DNA of 37,702 nt from Clostridiales bacterium UBA4039 (GTDB taxonomy: Bacteria > Bacillota > Clostridia > Lachnospirales > Vallitaleaceae), in NCBI GenBank assembly GCA_002382805.1, contig DGAD01000018.1, forward strand, positions 1,313 to 39,014, in the 5' to 3' direction. Numbering within the stretch: the first letter of the stretch is position 1; each line of letters starts with the position of its first letter. A program made the translations under genes and the position numbers. Shown here in pieces: positions 1 through 9,080 of this stretch. The notes under the pieces are model-generated. The model ran no database searches and was not told the origin of the DNA. It was given only the letters and a program-made list of their open reading frames with translations.

Positions 1-34
1 CCTTCGCCAATTTTGGGCTTTAAAAAATATTATT

Positions 35-724
35 TTATTCTCGCTCGAGACCGTATCCCTCTCCTCTTGAGGAAACGATACCCCAACCGCTGCCGTTAAG
101 CTTCACTCTCAAACGGGCGAGAGTTGATTTGAGTGCTTGAGCATTAGCTGCAATAGGTTCATTCCATACCTTTTCATAAAGATATGCTCCATCAATATAG
201 TTCTTCGGATTTTGAATAAAGATTAGAAGTAAGGCAAATTCTTTTTTATTGAGCAACAAATCTATTCCGTTTACCGTGGCAACACTTGATGTAATATCTA
301 AGGACAAGCGACCTTTTGTTAAAACCTCAGGTACTCGCTGGGAACGACGGAGTAGTGCTTCAATTCTTGCCAGCAAAATAGGGAAGTCATATGGTTTTGT
401 AAGATAATCATCCCCACCTGTTGTAAACCCGCGAATGATGTCCTCTTGTGTACCTAATCCTGTCAACAGTAAAATAAGAATGCCTGCATATTCACCTGAG
501 CGAAGCTCCTGCATAAAATCCAATCCGTTGCCATCGGGAAGCATGATGTCTAAAACAATAGCGTCCGGTTTTTGTAAATTAATAGCGGTTCGAGCTTCGG
601 CCAATGTGAGTGCAGTGATAGTTTTATAGCCCGCCATTCCAAATAAACGTTGATTTCCATGCATGATTTTCTTATTATCCTCTACTAAGAGAATTCGTTT
701 TCCTTTTTGGTTATTTATTGTCAT
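35..724 (-). CDS. OmpR-family response regulator
   Basis: A two-component response regulator of 229 residues, the usual length for OmpR/PhoB proteins. The receiver domain (about 1-120) has the acidic pair E15/D16, the phospho-acceptor D59 in the IVLDIMLPDG stretch, T88 and the conserved K110. The C-terminal part (about 130-227) reads as a winged-helix DNA-binding domain ending in a typical SSRGEGYGLE segment. The ATG overlaps the TGA of the upstream kinase gene by 4 nt (ATGA), so the two are translationally coupled and almost certainly partners. The target genes are unknown, and no resistance or transporter gene lies immediately downstream within the window. Confidence 0.93.
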   Translation of the reverse strand: MTINNQKGKRILLVEDNKKIMHGNQRLFGMAGYKTITALTLAEARTAINLQKPDAIVLDIMLPDGNGLDFMQELRSGEYAGILILLLTGLGTQEDIIRGFTTGGDDYLTKPYDFPILLARIEALLRRSQRVPEVLTKGRLSLDITSSVATVNGIDLLLNKKEFALLLIFIQNPKNYIDGAYLYEKVWNEPIAANAQALKSTLARLRVKLNGSGWGIVSSRGEGYGLERE

Positions 725-2019
725 ATCTCATCACCTCCATATTGTCCCTGAAAAGCAGGAAGGGTAAATGATACTATCGTTCCTTTACCTAATTCGCTTG
801 TAATGGTGATTTTTCCACCATGAGATTCCACCACTGTTTTACACAAAAATAGACCATAGCCGGTACCACCGTTTTGTTTGTCCGTTACTCCACGTTCAAC
901 CACGTGTGGCAAAAGCTCCGCTGAAATACCCGAACCATTGTCGCATACTGTAACAATAATTTGTCCCCCTTCCCTAGAAGCACTCAATGAAATCACCCCG
1001 TTTTCAGTATGATTTTGTGCATTTTGAATAAGATTGAATGCGACTTGGGAAAGCAAATCTGCGTTACAAAACACAGTAAGGTCTTTTTCGATTTTTGTTA
1101 TAAGTTGATTGCCACGCCCCAAGAGTGTCAGACGCAACATATCTGCTACTCCACTTAACAAGACCGAGAGATCGGTTTTTTTCTTTTCTGTTCCCTCACT
1201 AATAGAGGCAAGTGTTAACATACCACCCACCATACGAGACAAGCGCATAATTTCAGCCTGTGCATCCTCTAGTAGCTCTATCACTTCAGGATCGGTAATT
1301 GACTGATCCATACTCTGCAAAATTCCGTTTACTGCCTGTATATTAATTGAAATAACAGTAAGCGGGGTGCGCATCTCATGAGAAGTGTTTGCTAAAAATT
1401 CTGTTTTAGATTGATTGATTTGTGAAAGTAGAACATTCTGTTCGTCCAACTTTCGCTGCTGTTCGTTATAAAGGCGAAAATGCAAATATAAACTCACACC
1501 CAGTACCGAACTGACTACAACAAATGCAATGATTATGTCAATAAGCATTTCCTGCTCTGTGTCGAAGTGTTGGACAGATGTGGGATGATAGTATGCGATG
1601 ATACAAATTGTGATATAGAATAGAATTTCTGTCAATGAAAAAAAAATAGCCTGCTTTCCTTCCAGCATAAAGATGGTAAACACCACTGCAAACACAAAAA
1701 ATGCAGGCATTCCACTGTAATATCCTCCACTTGAGAAAAAGAGTATTGGAAATAACAGAAGAAAAATTCCCACAACGGTGATTGTATAACATAATTGATA
1801 GTTCCCTGATCGGTAGGAATATGTAAACAGTCCATAGGAGAGTCCTGCAACCAGTAGGTTTACAACAGCATTCTCCATAAGACCATTGGCAACACCCAAC
1901 ACCCCCATCACCAAACTACTCACCGTGCCGCTAAAGGCAAGTATATGGAATAGACGCACACGCAATTCAAGGGTAGGACCGAAATAGGTTTGCCAAAAAG
2001 AAAAAAACAGCTTTTTCAC
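721..2019 (-). CDS. Membrane sensor histidine kinase
   Basis: A sensor kinase of 432 residues. The N-terminal 180 residues are hydrophobic, with about six predicted membrane segments and almost no extracytoplasmic loop, so the signal is probably sensed in or at the membrane. The catalytic part follows: the H-box SHEMRTPL with H214, an N-box (NLIQNAQNHT), a G1 box (DNGSGI) and a G2 box (GGTGYGLFL). I use a GTG start at 2019 because GGAGGTG lies 7-8 nt upstream. It forms a bicistron with the response regulator, overlapping by 4 nt. The ligand is unknown. Confidence 0.92.
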   Translation of the reverse strand: MKKLFFSFWQTYFGPTLELRVRLFHILAFSGTVSSLVMGVLGVANGLMENAVVNLLVAGLSYGLFTYSYRSGNYQLCYTITVVGIFLLLFPILFFSSGGYYSGMPAFFVFAVVFTIFMLEGKQAIFFSLTEILFYITICIIAYYHPTSVQHFDTEQEMLIDIIIAFVVVSSVLGVSLYLHFRLYNEQQRKLDEQNVLLSQINQSKTEFLANTSHEMRTPLTVISINIQAVNGILQSMDQSITDPEVIELLEDAQAEIMRLSRMVGGMLTLASISEGTEKKKTDLSVLLSGVADMLRLTLLGRGNQLITKIEKDLTVFCNADLLSQVAFNLIQNAQNHTENGVISLSASREGGQIIVTVCDNGSGISAELLPHVVERGVTDKQNGGTGYGLFLCKTVVESHGGKITITSELGKGTIVSFTLPAFQGQYGGDEI

Positions 2020-2131
2020 ATCGTATCACCTCCGTTTTTTGGGGAGTGTTTCGTGTTGGATTTGTGAGGATCAATGGGCTTTTTCTCTAATCACTCATAC
2101 TGTGATAGAATTGAAAATTATTGGATTGCTT

Positions 2132-2737
2132 TTATACGGATATATGATACTGTTCTAACGCCGTCTTTAGCTGTTCATAGTTATCGAATACGATTCCATG
2201 AAGACCTGCTTTTTTTGCACCGGCGATATTTTCTTTTGTATCGTCAATAAATACACATTCTTCAGCTGGCACCTGAAGTGAATGTATAACATAATCATAT
2301 ATCTCACGATGCGGTTTCATAAGCTTAAGATCACAAGAACAATATGTTGAGTGAAACATCTCAAAAAGCTTTAGTTCTTCTTGAATGTAGCGTTTGGCTT
2401 CCATATTAATATTAGACAACAGTGCCACATGTCCTACTGTTGTCCTTAACCGCTTAATCAGTTCAACCACCTTCTGATTAATTCGCGTCCAACTATGAAA
2501 ATCTTCCGTGACCAATGCCTCAAGTGTTACTGGATCCAAATCTTCGCCACTAATGCGCTGCCAATATTCTTCTTTGTTAATAAGTCCTTCATCATATGCT
2601 GTTCGATGATAAAAATATGCTTCCTCAAAGTCTTCAACCTTCATTTGAAGAAGTTCTGCCATTGTCTTTACACGCTCTTTATCATGGGGATATCCTATAA
2701 CTCCTCCAAAATCAAAAATAATGCACTGTATCTTCAT
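2132..2737 (-). CDS. HAD-family phosphatase (HAD-IA, YihX-like)
   Basis: A haloacid-dehalogenase superfamily hydrolase of about 201 residues. Motif I is IFDFGGVIG with the nucleophile D9; the second acidic position is replaced by G, as is common in YihX-like HAD-IA proteins. Motif II is the SN in ALLSNIN, motif III the lysine of LKLMKPH, and motif IV FIDDTKEN. A helical cap is inserted after motif I. An ATG six codons upstream is also open, but GGGAGG lies between the two ATGs, so I place the start at 2737. The likely activity is dephosphorylation of a small phosphorylated metabolite; the substrate is not predictable. Confidence 0.85.
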   Translation of the reverse strand: MKIQCIIFDFGGVIGYPHDKERVKTMAELLQMKVEDFEEAYFYHRTAYDEGLINKEEYWQRISGEDLDPVTLEALVTEDFHSWTRINQKVVELIKRLRTTVGHVALLSNINMEAKRYIQEELKLFEMFHSTYCSCDLKLMKPHREIYDYVIHSLQVPAEECVFIDDTKENIAGAKKAGLHGIVFDNYEQLKTALEQYHISV

Positions 2738-2790
2738 ATATTTTTTTCCTCCCATTTTCTCTTAATGCATATTGCACTTTCTATGCATCA

Positions 2791-2796
2791 ATTATA
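2791..2796 (-). promoter_or_regulatory. Extended -10 promoter for the HAD gene
   Basis: On the minus strand TGC-TATAAT gives a perfect -10 with an extended TGn. No good -35 lies at the right spacing. Transcription would start near 2784, between the methyltransferase stop and the HAD start, so the HAD gene can be transcribed on its own. Confidence 0.5.
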
Positions 2797-2817
2797 GCAT
2801 AAAATATATGAAGCGCA

Positions 2818-3798
2818 TTATTTTATAAATATGTATTCACTTAAACTTCGGTTCTTTTTTTCTTCCATTTTTTTCTCTATAAATCCTTTTTGCAAAATAG
2901 CTTTTATTATTGTATCTTCATCTATAAGTGCATCAGAACCATTTAACCGTCCTGAAAGCCACCCCACAACAGCTTTCTTTGGAAACAAATAATCTTTATT
3001 GACACCATGTGTAACTATATATAATCCTCCGTTTTTTTCCAGGCTATCATATAATTTTGCTGTTAGACTTTCTAGATGCTCGTGTGCAAAGTCCATTACG
3101 CCTGAAGCAATAATAAGATTATAAGATTCTCCTATATTATCTGTATTAAAATCCCCTTCTATGACTTGAACCCGACTTTCCAACTTTTCTTCTTTTATTA
3201 GTTTCTTAGGCAATTTAGCTACCGTTGGATGTTCAAATACAACCGCCTTTGCGCATGGATATTTTTTCACAATCTCAAGAGCTAACGTTCCTGAGCCCCC
3301 ACCTAAATCTAACACCTTAAATTCATCTTCTTTTGTAAACAGAGTACTTGTAACATACAATGCATTTTGAACTCTACCATGATACATTTCATTTCTTGAG
3401 ACTTCTGCTAATCGATAAAAATCAAAAAGTTCTGTATTCGCTTGATTTTTTCTATTTGGCCCATTGATAATCCTATCTTCCAAATTTTTTAGTGACATCA
3501 TTTCTTCTCTAAATAAAATTGCATCTCCTATGTAATTTGAACTGTTTGCATTTAAAAAAAGATTTGTCGATTCAGTATTCTTATATTTATTCTTGCGATA
3601 GTCTACTAATCCTATTGAAGCTAAACTTCTCAAAAATATATCTAGATTCCTCACATTATATTTTAATACCTGTGCAACTTCTTTTGCCGTTTTTGATGTG
3701 TCCAAGCAAGAAAAAACATTTAATTTGATTCCGGCTAGAAGTAATTGCGCCTCTCTATAGTCATGAAGTTTGCTGTAATAATCCGCCATTGTTTTCAT
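2818..3798 (-). CDS. SAM-dependent O-methyltransferase (COMT-like)
   Basis: A class I methyltransferase of 326 residues with the architecture of small-molecule O-methyltransferases. The N-terminal winged-helix dimerisation domain (about 1-90, including AQLLLAGIKLNVFSCLD) is followed by the SAM-binding Rossmann domain with motif I VLDLGGGSGTLALE and a later acidic position (FEHP). The start at 3798 is chosen because AAGGAGG sits just upstream; an earlier in-frame codon would place that site inside the gene. It has its own promoter (3869-3897) and a Fur-like box just downstream of it. Such enzymes often decorate secondary metabolites, but no biosynthetic genes lie beside it. Confidence 0.85.
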   Translation of the reverse strand: MKTMADYYSKLHDYREAQLLLAGIKLNVFSCLDTSKTAKEVAQVLKYNVRNLDIFLRSLASIGLVDYRKNKYKNTESTNLFLNANSSNYIGDAILFREEMMSLKNLEDRIINGPNRKNQANTELFDFYRLAEVSRNEMYHGRVQNALYVTSTLFTKEDEFKVLDLGGGSGTLALEIVKKYPCAKAVVFEHPTVAKLPKKLIKEEKLESRVQVIEGDFNTDNIGESYNLIIASGVMDFAHEHLESLTAKLYDSLEKNGGLYIVTHGVNKDYLFPKKAVVGWLSGRLNGSDALIDEDTIIKAILQKGFIEKKMEEKKNRSLSEYIFIK

Positions 3799-3839
3799 AG
3801 TCTCCTCCTTATAAACCATTCAATACCACCATGGTAATT

Positions 3840-3858
3840 GATATCAATTTTCATTATC
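3840..3858. promoter_or_regulatory. Fur-like box before the methyltransferase
   Basis: The 19-mer here matches the classical Fur consensus (GATAATGATAATCATTATC) at 14 of 19 positions by hand alignment. It lies immediately downstream of the expected transcription start of the methyltransferase promoter, where a bound repressor would block elongation. A perfect 14-bp palindrome AATTGATATCAATT (3836-3849) overlaps it. AT-rich DNA gives chance matches, so this is tentative. Confidence 0.45.
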
Positions 3859-3868
3859 ATTAATTGCG

Positions 3869-3897
3869 ATAATATCAAATGGTTTACAGAATGTCAA
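3869..3897 (-). promoter_or_regulatory. Promoter of the methyltransferase
   Basis: A minus-strand sigma-A-type promoter: TTGACA (3892-3897), 17-nt spacer, TATTAT (3869-3874). The start would be near 3862, about 64 nt before the ATG. It lies downstream of the DUF5054 stop, so it separates this gene from the glycan operon. Confidence 0.7.
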
Positions 3898-3921
3898 GCT
3901 AAGCTATACTTCATTTAATGC

Positions 3922-5958
3922 TTAACTTTCCCATTCAAAGACATAATCTACGCTGATGTCTTCGCCAAACCACATTGGAAAGTTTGTTCCCCATACATTA
4001 TTGTGAATATTAAAGTAAAATCCTCTATCCAGATCTCCCACTATATTATCAAATTGGAGAAAGTTTGAACTTCCTATTCCAACAAGAGGGGTATGTATAG
4101 GCGTTATCTTCATGTGCTTATCTGCTCCATCATAGGTGACATATTCTGTACAATGCAATTTTTTTGCTCCATCACGAACCACGTTATAGCAAGAGACTTC
4201 ACTGTCTAGTTTATTCAACTTATATTGATATTTGTTATCTACCTTTGGTGCGATAATTAACCATGATACTTCTGGAATTCGGCTGATATCTTTCTTTTTC
4301 CATGAGAGATTGATCTCAATCTTATGTGCATAAATACGGTATGCTATGTTAATTTCTCGAGGACAGCCATATACCTCACATGCCCGGGGTTCCATCGTAA
4401 GCTTCATCACCGCTAAAACATGTGTCTTTTTTTGTTGATAACATAAATCAATTCCAAAAGGATAAAAATATTCTCGCTCATAAGCATCGTCTACAAATTC
4501 ATATCCGGGTTTTGAAAAATCTGAAATACACCAACGATAGTTCTCTTTTATATCCATATATTTTCCAAACCAAGCTTCATAATCGGCAACACCTATTTTT
4601 TCGTACAAAAATCTACCGATAGGGTTATCTGTTCCGGCAATTTCTTGCTCTTTACCATCGACAAGTTTAATAATACTTCCGTCGGCGCCAAAAACTATTT
4701 GATTTTCCATAAATACATATTCTTTTCCCGGGATAATGCTATCAAACCCTTCTGTATTCATGCTATTGTCCGTTTGAAATGCTTTATTTGCCTCTTGCTG
4801 TTGAGCTATATCTAGGCTCGAAACCGCTTTTTGTATATATTCCCTTTGTTCTTTCCATGACTGCTCAATAACCTTATATCCTCGTTTATTAACCTCGTTA
4901 TATGTAAAAGGTGTTATAAAACCATACTTATCCGTAACACAGTTTTCTACATCATCTACCGCCCTCGCCCGCATAAACTCCTCTTTTGCGTAATGCTTAT
5001 AATCCGGTAGATATTTTTTTAAGTCCATCCCCCACGTATGTTCACAAACCAGTAGCAGATTATCCATAAATTCACAATATTGTTGACTGTCTTTGACCAT
5101 ATCTCCATTTTTTATCCATTGGTCTTTTAACTTTAATAACGTCTTGTAGTTAGCTACTTTAATCGGATCCGTTGCGACACCGTGAATCCACGTATCTCCA
5201 ATCTCTTCCGTAACAACAGGAAGTATATGGCGTTGTTCCCATGCCGCTTTTGCATATGCATCCAATGTCGAACCGTAAACTTCACACTCTCCATAGGTTT
5301 CTTGCACACGAGCATATTCTTTTTCAATGGTCTGTCTATCCAGATAGCCACAATTATCCCCAGCATGGCAAAAAGTCAAAATATCATCTAAACCATCAAG
5401 ACATAGACTTTCTCCATATACATTGGAATAATTCACAATAATTTCTCTTCCTGCTTGGTCACGCCATAAAAAGGCCTTAGGTACATGAGGCATTTTGGAT
5501 GCCGGATTAACACCAATATGTAGGTATTTAATCCCTGCCTTTACCAAATGTTTTATGATGCCAATCGTGTGTCCCGGAACGTCGGTCATCTTTGCCGCTA
5601 TGGTTTTTTGGTTAAACATTGCATCTAGTTTTTGACTATAGCTAAGTCCATAATTAAGTAAAGTACTATCCATAAGCTCTGTATGGGTGGTAAAGGGTAT
5701 ACCATGCCACTTAATATATCCTTTTTCCACAGCTTCCCTTAATTGAGTCAACTCATGCTCATCTTTGGATTGAACATAGCGATAGATAAGCCAAGACCCT
5801 GTAGTCCATACAAATTTTTTATGGGTCGTATTCATTTCAAAAGCAATCTTAATCGCATTGTCGATATAATTGTTTAGATATTGTTGTTCCACATTTTCTG
5901 CAAAATCAGTAAACCCAATATCAAGATGGGTTTTATAAATTATATGTACTTTTTTCAT
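3922..5958 (-). CDS. DUF5054 / GH38-like putative glycosidase
   Basis: A protein of 678 residues resembling the DUF5054 family, whose N-terminal half has the alpha-mannosidase (GH38-like) beta/alpha barrel. H11 and D13 (KTHLDIGFT) correspond to the HxD zinc ligands of GH38, D126 (MTDVPGHT) to the nucleophile, and a later CEHTWGMD supplies a candidate histidine ligand. The key residues therefore look intact and an active hydrolase is plausible, though substrate and linkage are unknown. There is no signal peptide, so it should be cytoplasmic. Its ATG follows directly after the TAA of the GH38 gene, and the ribosome binding site GGAGA lies inside that gene, implying coupled translation. It is the last gene of the ABC-glycan operon. 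Confidence 0.8.
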   Translation of the reverse strand: MKKVHIIYKTHLDIGFTDFAENVEQQYLNNYIDNAIKIAFEMNTTHKKFVWTTGSWLIYRYVQSKDEHELTQLREAVEKGYIKWHGIPFTTHTELMDSTLLNYGLSYSQKLDAMFNQKTIAAKMTDVPGHTIGIIKHLVKAGIKYLHIGVNPASKMPHVPKAFLWRDQAGREIIVNYSNVYGESLCLDGLDDILTFCHAGDNCGYLDRQTIEKEYARVQETYGECEVYGSTLDAYAKAAWEQRHILPVVTEEIGDTWIHGVATDPIKVANYKTLLKLKDQWIKNGDMVKDSQQYCEFMDNLLLVCEHTWGMDLKKYLPDYKHYAKEEFMRARAVDDVENCVTDKYGFITPFTYNEVNKRGYKVIEQSWKEQREYIQKAVSSLDIAQQQEANKAFQTDNSMNTEGFDSIIPGKEYVFMENQIVFGADGSIIKLVDGKEQEIAGTDNPIGRFLYEKIGVADYEAWFGKYMDIKENYRWCISDFSKPGYEFVDDAYEREYFYPFGIDLCYQQKKTHVLAVMKLTMEPRACEVYGCPREINIAYRIYAHKIEINLSWKKKDISRIPEVSWLIIAPKVDNKYQYKLNKLDSEVSCYNVVRDGAKKLHCTEYVTYDGADKHMKITPIHTPLVGIGSSNFLQFDNIVGDLDRGFYFNIHNNVWGTNFPMWFGEDISVDYVFEWES

Positions 5959-8900
5959 TTATTTTTTCATCTCCATTTTCAATGTTTTGATTTCATAAGG
6001 TGATAGCTCACATATAATATCCTTCGTAGCAATATGCCACTTATCTTCTTCTTCCAATATATTGGAGAATGCGTAGCGACTTATACCAAAACTGCTACTT
6101 ATCTTGATTTTCTCACTACCTCCGCCATACTCATGTAACCGAAGAATCAAAAATTCACCATCTTGCGAGCGTTTGATAGCATCCACTTCAACATTTTTTC
6201 CATCAATCTCAACAAGACTTTGACACACTTGGCTTTTTTTACCAAAGTAAGGTACGAGCTTGTTATTTAACTTTCTAGCTTCACTATTGACTCGCCCCTC
6301 GACAAAGTCACCTCTATGAGGGTATAGGCTATATATAAAGGATTGCTCACCAATATCGGCTTTGACGTCAGGGTGAATCGATGATTTGATTAATGACAGT
6401 CGAACACATCCATCTTCAACATCATACCCATATTTGCCATCATTAAGCAAGCTTATACCAAAATCTCTTTGAGATAGGTCCACATAACGAATTGCGCAGG
6501 TTTCAAATTTAGCCTTATCCCATGAAGTTGTCCGATGTGTAGGTCTTTTAATATTTCCAAAGGATACATCATGGGTCGCCTCGCGTGCATAGATGTTTAG
6601 AGGGAATTTCACCTTAACTAATTTTTCTTGGGTTTGCCAATTCATATGTGTCTCAAAATCAATACGATTAGAGTCATTATATATCTTCATCGTTTGTAAA
6701 ACCGTACTGTTTTTATAGCGGTATCTAAATTCAATGGATGTAAACAAATCGCCTTTTTCTAAAACGGTTACGCTCTCAAGCTCTTTAATAACTTCCATAG
6801 TATGAAACGTATCTTCAAGCGTTTCTAGCTTGATTTCCCATGCTTCAAATTCTCCCGGCTTATCATCAAACACCTGAAACTCATTGGCATAACTACCTTC
6901 TAGAATCAATTCCCGGTCCAACTGTTTGCTGTAGATTCTTGTAAGACTTCCTCTTGGTGACCATTGGATAATATAGAGATTATTCTCAAAATGTCGTCCA
7001 TGAATATCCACCTGGGCTGTATTTAAGTGTGGCCTCTGACCACTAACTACCTTATAATTATTAAATGCAAAAGGCGTCAAGTCTTTGGCATATATCCATG
7101 TACCTTCACGGGTGAGCTGAGATAGCAGCACATTTTGATGTTCATCGATGATCGATGCATCAATAAATACATCGTTAAGCAGCATAATATTTTCTCTATC
7201 CATAATAGGATTATACACGGTTAACATATCCTGCACATCAACACTGATTCGACGAAGCATATGGGTTATGATCTCGTCTGCCATGGACGCACTTTGCTGA
7301 TAATCGCCTAGTGCATCTTCTGCCACTTGCCTTGTACAAGACCCTGGCAAAATGTCATGAAACTGATTCGTTAATAGGATTTTTATTCCTTGCTCAATCT
7401 GTTCAAAAGGATATACATTCCAATCCTTACAAAAAAGGCTAGCCGTAGCCGCTACCATCTCTGTGTAGCGATATATACTTTCTAGCTTACGATTCCATTT
7501 TTTAATTTTTCCTTGAGTTGTATATGTCCCCCGATGAAATTCCAAGTACAATTCATTATTCCATATTGGTTTCATACCTTCATATGCATTAAAATTAGCT
7601 GTTAGCTTTTGGATATATTCTCGTATGGAGCTATGCTTAACCTTTGGGAGTGTCGGTATCTGATCAACAATATCAATAGAGTTGACCATCTCCATATTAG
7701 CTCCACCACCACCATCACCATAGCCATAGGCTATGAGCATGGAAGGATTCATTTGTTTGCTTTGATAATTTTCCCATGTACCTAACAAACTGTTGCTGTC
7801 AATCACTGCGTTATATACATAATGCTTTTCTCCATATGGATGGGGTGTAGTGATGAGATGACATAGAACCTGGCTAGCATCCATTCCTTTCCATAAAAAA
7901 GTATCTTCCGGCATCTTATTATACTCGTTCCAGCTCAATTTTGTTGTCATAATGCAGTCAATATTAGCACTTCGCATCAATTGAGGCAGCGCAAAGTTAA
8001 ATCCAAAAACATCTGGGAGCCAAATAAAATCTTTTTTATATTGTTCTCCAAATTCTTCCCGAAAAAACTTTTCGCCATAGAGCAGTTGGCGTACAAGACT
8101 TTCGCCATTTGGCATGTTCATATCGCATTCGACCCATAGACCCCCGCCAACTTCCCAGCGCCCTTGTTTGACCCTATCTTGAATTGCCTCATAAAGTCCA
8201 GGTTCTGTCTCTTTTATCCATTGATATATCTGTGGCTGACTCTGAAAAAAAACAAAACCATCATGTTCTTGCATCATTTTATATACTGTATTAAATGTTC
8301 TTTTCGCCTTTTGCTTACTATGTCGGATTCTCCATAGCCAAGCCAAATCTAGGTGTGAGTGGGCGACACAATAAGACTCTATCAAATTATTTTTATTGTA
8401 CTTACTTAATTGCTCCTTGATATAGTCTAGTGAATTATCCACATTTTCATTGGTGTAGATACTTAAAGCTTGCTTTAGTATCTTTTGATATACATATTTA
8501 TATGTATTGTCCGCATCAAGACGTTCATACTCATCCAGAATATGCTTCAAATGATAATACAAAGCATTATAGTCCGGACGATACAGCGCAAAAGAAATCT
8601 TTTTAAACGTATGCTCTTGCTCTTTCTCCTCGCCTCCGGCTTCAACTCCACTCCATGTCAAAATGTAAAACACATTATTGGCAATATCAAAATTCTCAAG
8701 AATAACCTCTTGATGGTTCCTATCTACACCTTGGCATACGGTCCCATCCTTTAAATATAAAAGCCCTTCCATACCCTTTTCAAACCAGACGCCTGTTTTA
8801 CCTATGTCAAAAAAACACCGAATCGCTTTATGCATATAATTTAAAGGCCATTGAACCTTTATCTTAAGCCAGTAATATTGGTCTCGCCCAATAAATGTAT

Positions 8901-9066
8901 CGCCTTTTTTGAAAGAAAAAAAATCACAGGTATCTACCAAGCCAATATCTAAGACCGTGTCACTTGGCTTAGATATTTCTATTTCATCTACTGTGATTTC
9001 TTCATAATACCTTGCCGCATATATCTCTTGAATTTTATCTCTAAATAGTTTTATATCTTTTTCCAT
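5959..9066 (-). CDS. Alpha-mannosidase, GH38
   Basis: A full-length (1035 residues) class II alpha-mannosidase-type GH38 enzyme. An N-terminal beta domain (about 1-220) leads to the catalytic barrel, which has AHSHLDLAW (zinc ligands H238 and D240), WLPDVFGFN with nucleophile D352, and FHDILPGS with a further histidine ligand. The middle and C-terminal beta-sandwich domains are present. There is no signal peptide or membrane segment, so it acts in the cytoplasm on imported alpha-mannosides or similar oligosaccharides. It sits between the PHP hydrolase (14 nt gap) and DUF5054 (no gap). The ribosome site is weak (GGGAC), so expression may rely on coupling. Confidence 0.92.
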   Translation of the reverse strand: MEKDIKLFRDKIQEIYAARYYEEITVDEIEISKPSDTVLDIGLVDTCDFFSFKKGDTFIGRDQYYWLKIKVQWPLNYMHKAIRCFFDIGKTGVWFEKGMEGLLYLKDGTVCQGVDRNHQEVILENFDIANNVFYILTWSGVEAGGEEKEQEHTFKKISFALYRPDYNALYYHLKHILDEYERLDADNTYKYVYQKILKQALSIYTNENVDNSLDYIKEQLSKYNKNNLIESYCVAHSHLDLAWLWRIRHSKQKAKRTFNTVYKMMQEHDGFVFFQSQPQIYQWIKETEPGLYEAIQDRVKQGRWEVGGGLWVECDMNMPNGESLVRQLLYGEKFFREEFGEQYKKDFIWLPDVFGFNFALPQLMRSANIDCIMTTKLSWNEYNKMPEDTFLWKGMDASQVLCHLITTPHPYGEKHYVYNAVIDSNSLLGTWENYQSKQMNPSMLIAYGYGDGGGGANMEMVNSIDIVDQIPTLPKVKHSSIREYIQKLTANFNAYEGMKPIWNNELYLEFHRGTYTTQGKIKKWNRKLESIYRYTEMVAATASLFCKDWNVYPFEQIEQGIKILLTNQFHDILPGSCTRQVAEDALGDYQQSASMADEIITHMLRRISVDVQDMLTVYNPIMDRENIMLLNDVFIDASIIDEHQNVLLSQLTREGTWIYAKDLTPFAFNNYKVVSGQRPHLNTAQVDIHGRHFENNLYIIQWSPRGSLTRIYSKQLDRELILEGSYANEFQVFDDKPGEFEAWEIKLETLEDTFHTMEVIKELESVTVLEKGDLFTSIEFRYRYKNSTVLQTMKIYNDSNRIDFETHMNWQTQEKLVKVKFPLNIYAREATHDVSFGNIKRPTHRTTSWDKAKFETCAIRYVDLSQRDFGISLLNDGKYGYDVEDGCVRLSLIKSSIHPDVKADIGEQSFIYSLYPHRGDFVEGRVNSEARKLNNKLVPYFGKKSQVCQSLVEIDGKNVEVDAIKRSQDGEFLILRLHEYGGGSEKIKISSSFGISRYAFSNILEEEDKWHIATKDIICELSPYEIKTLKMEMKK

Positions 9067-9080
9067 TTTTCGGTCCCACT

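Noticed and set aside
3899..3921. A terminator for the glycan operon just past the DUF5054 stop.
   Set aside because: Only a 5-6 bp imperfect stem (TTAAGC with GCTTAG) is visible and no T-run follows.
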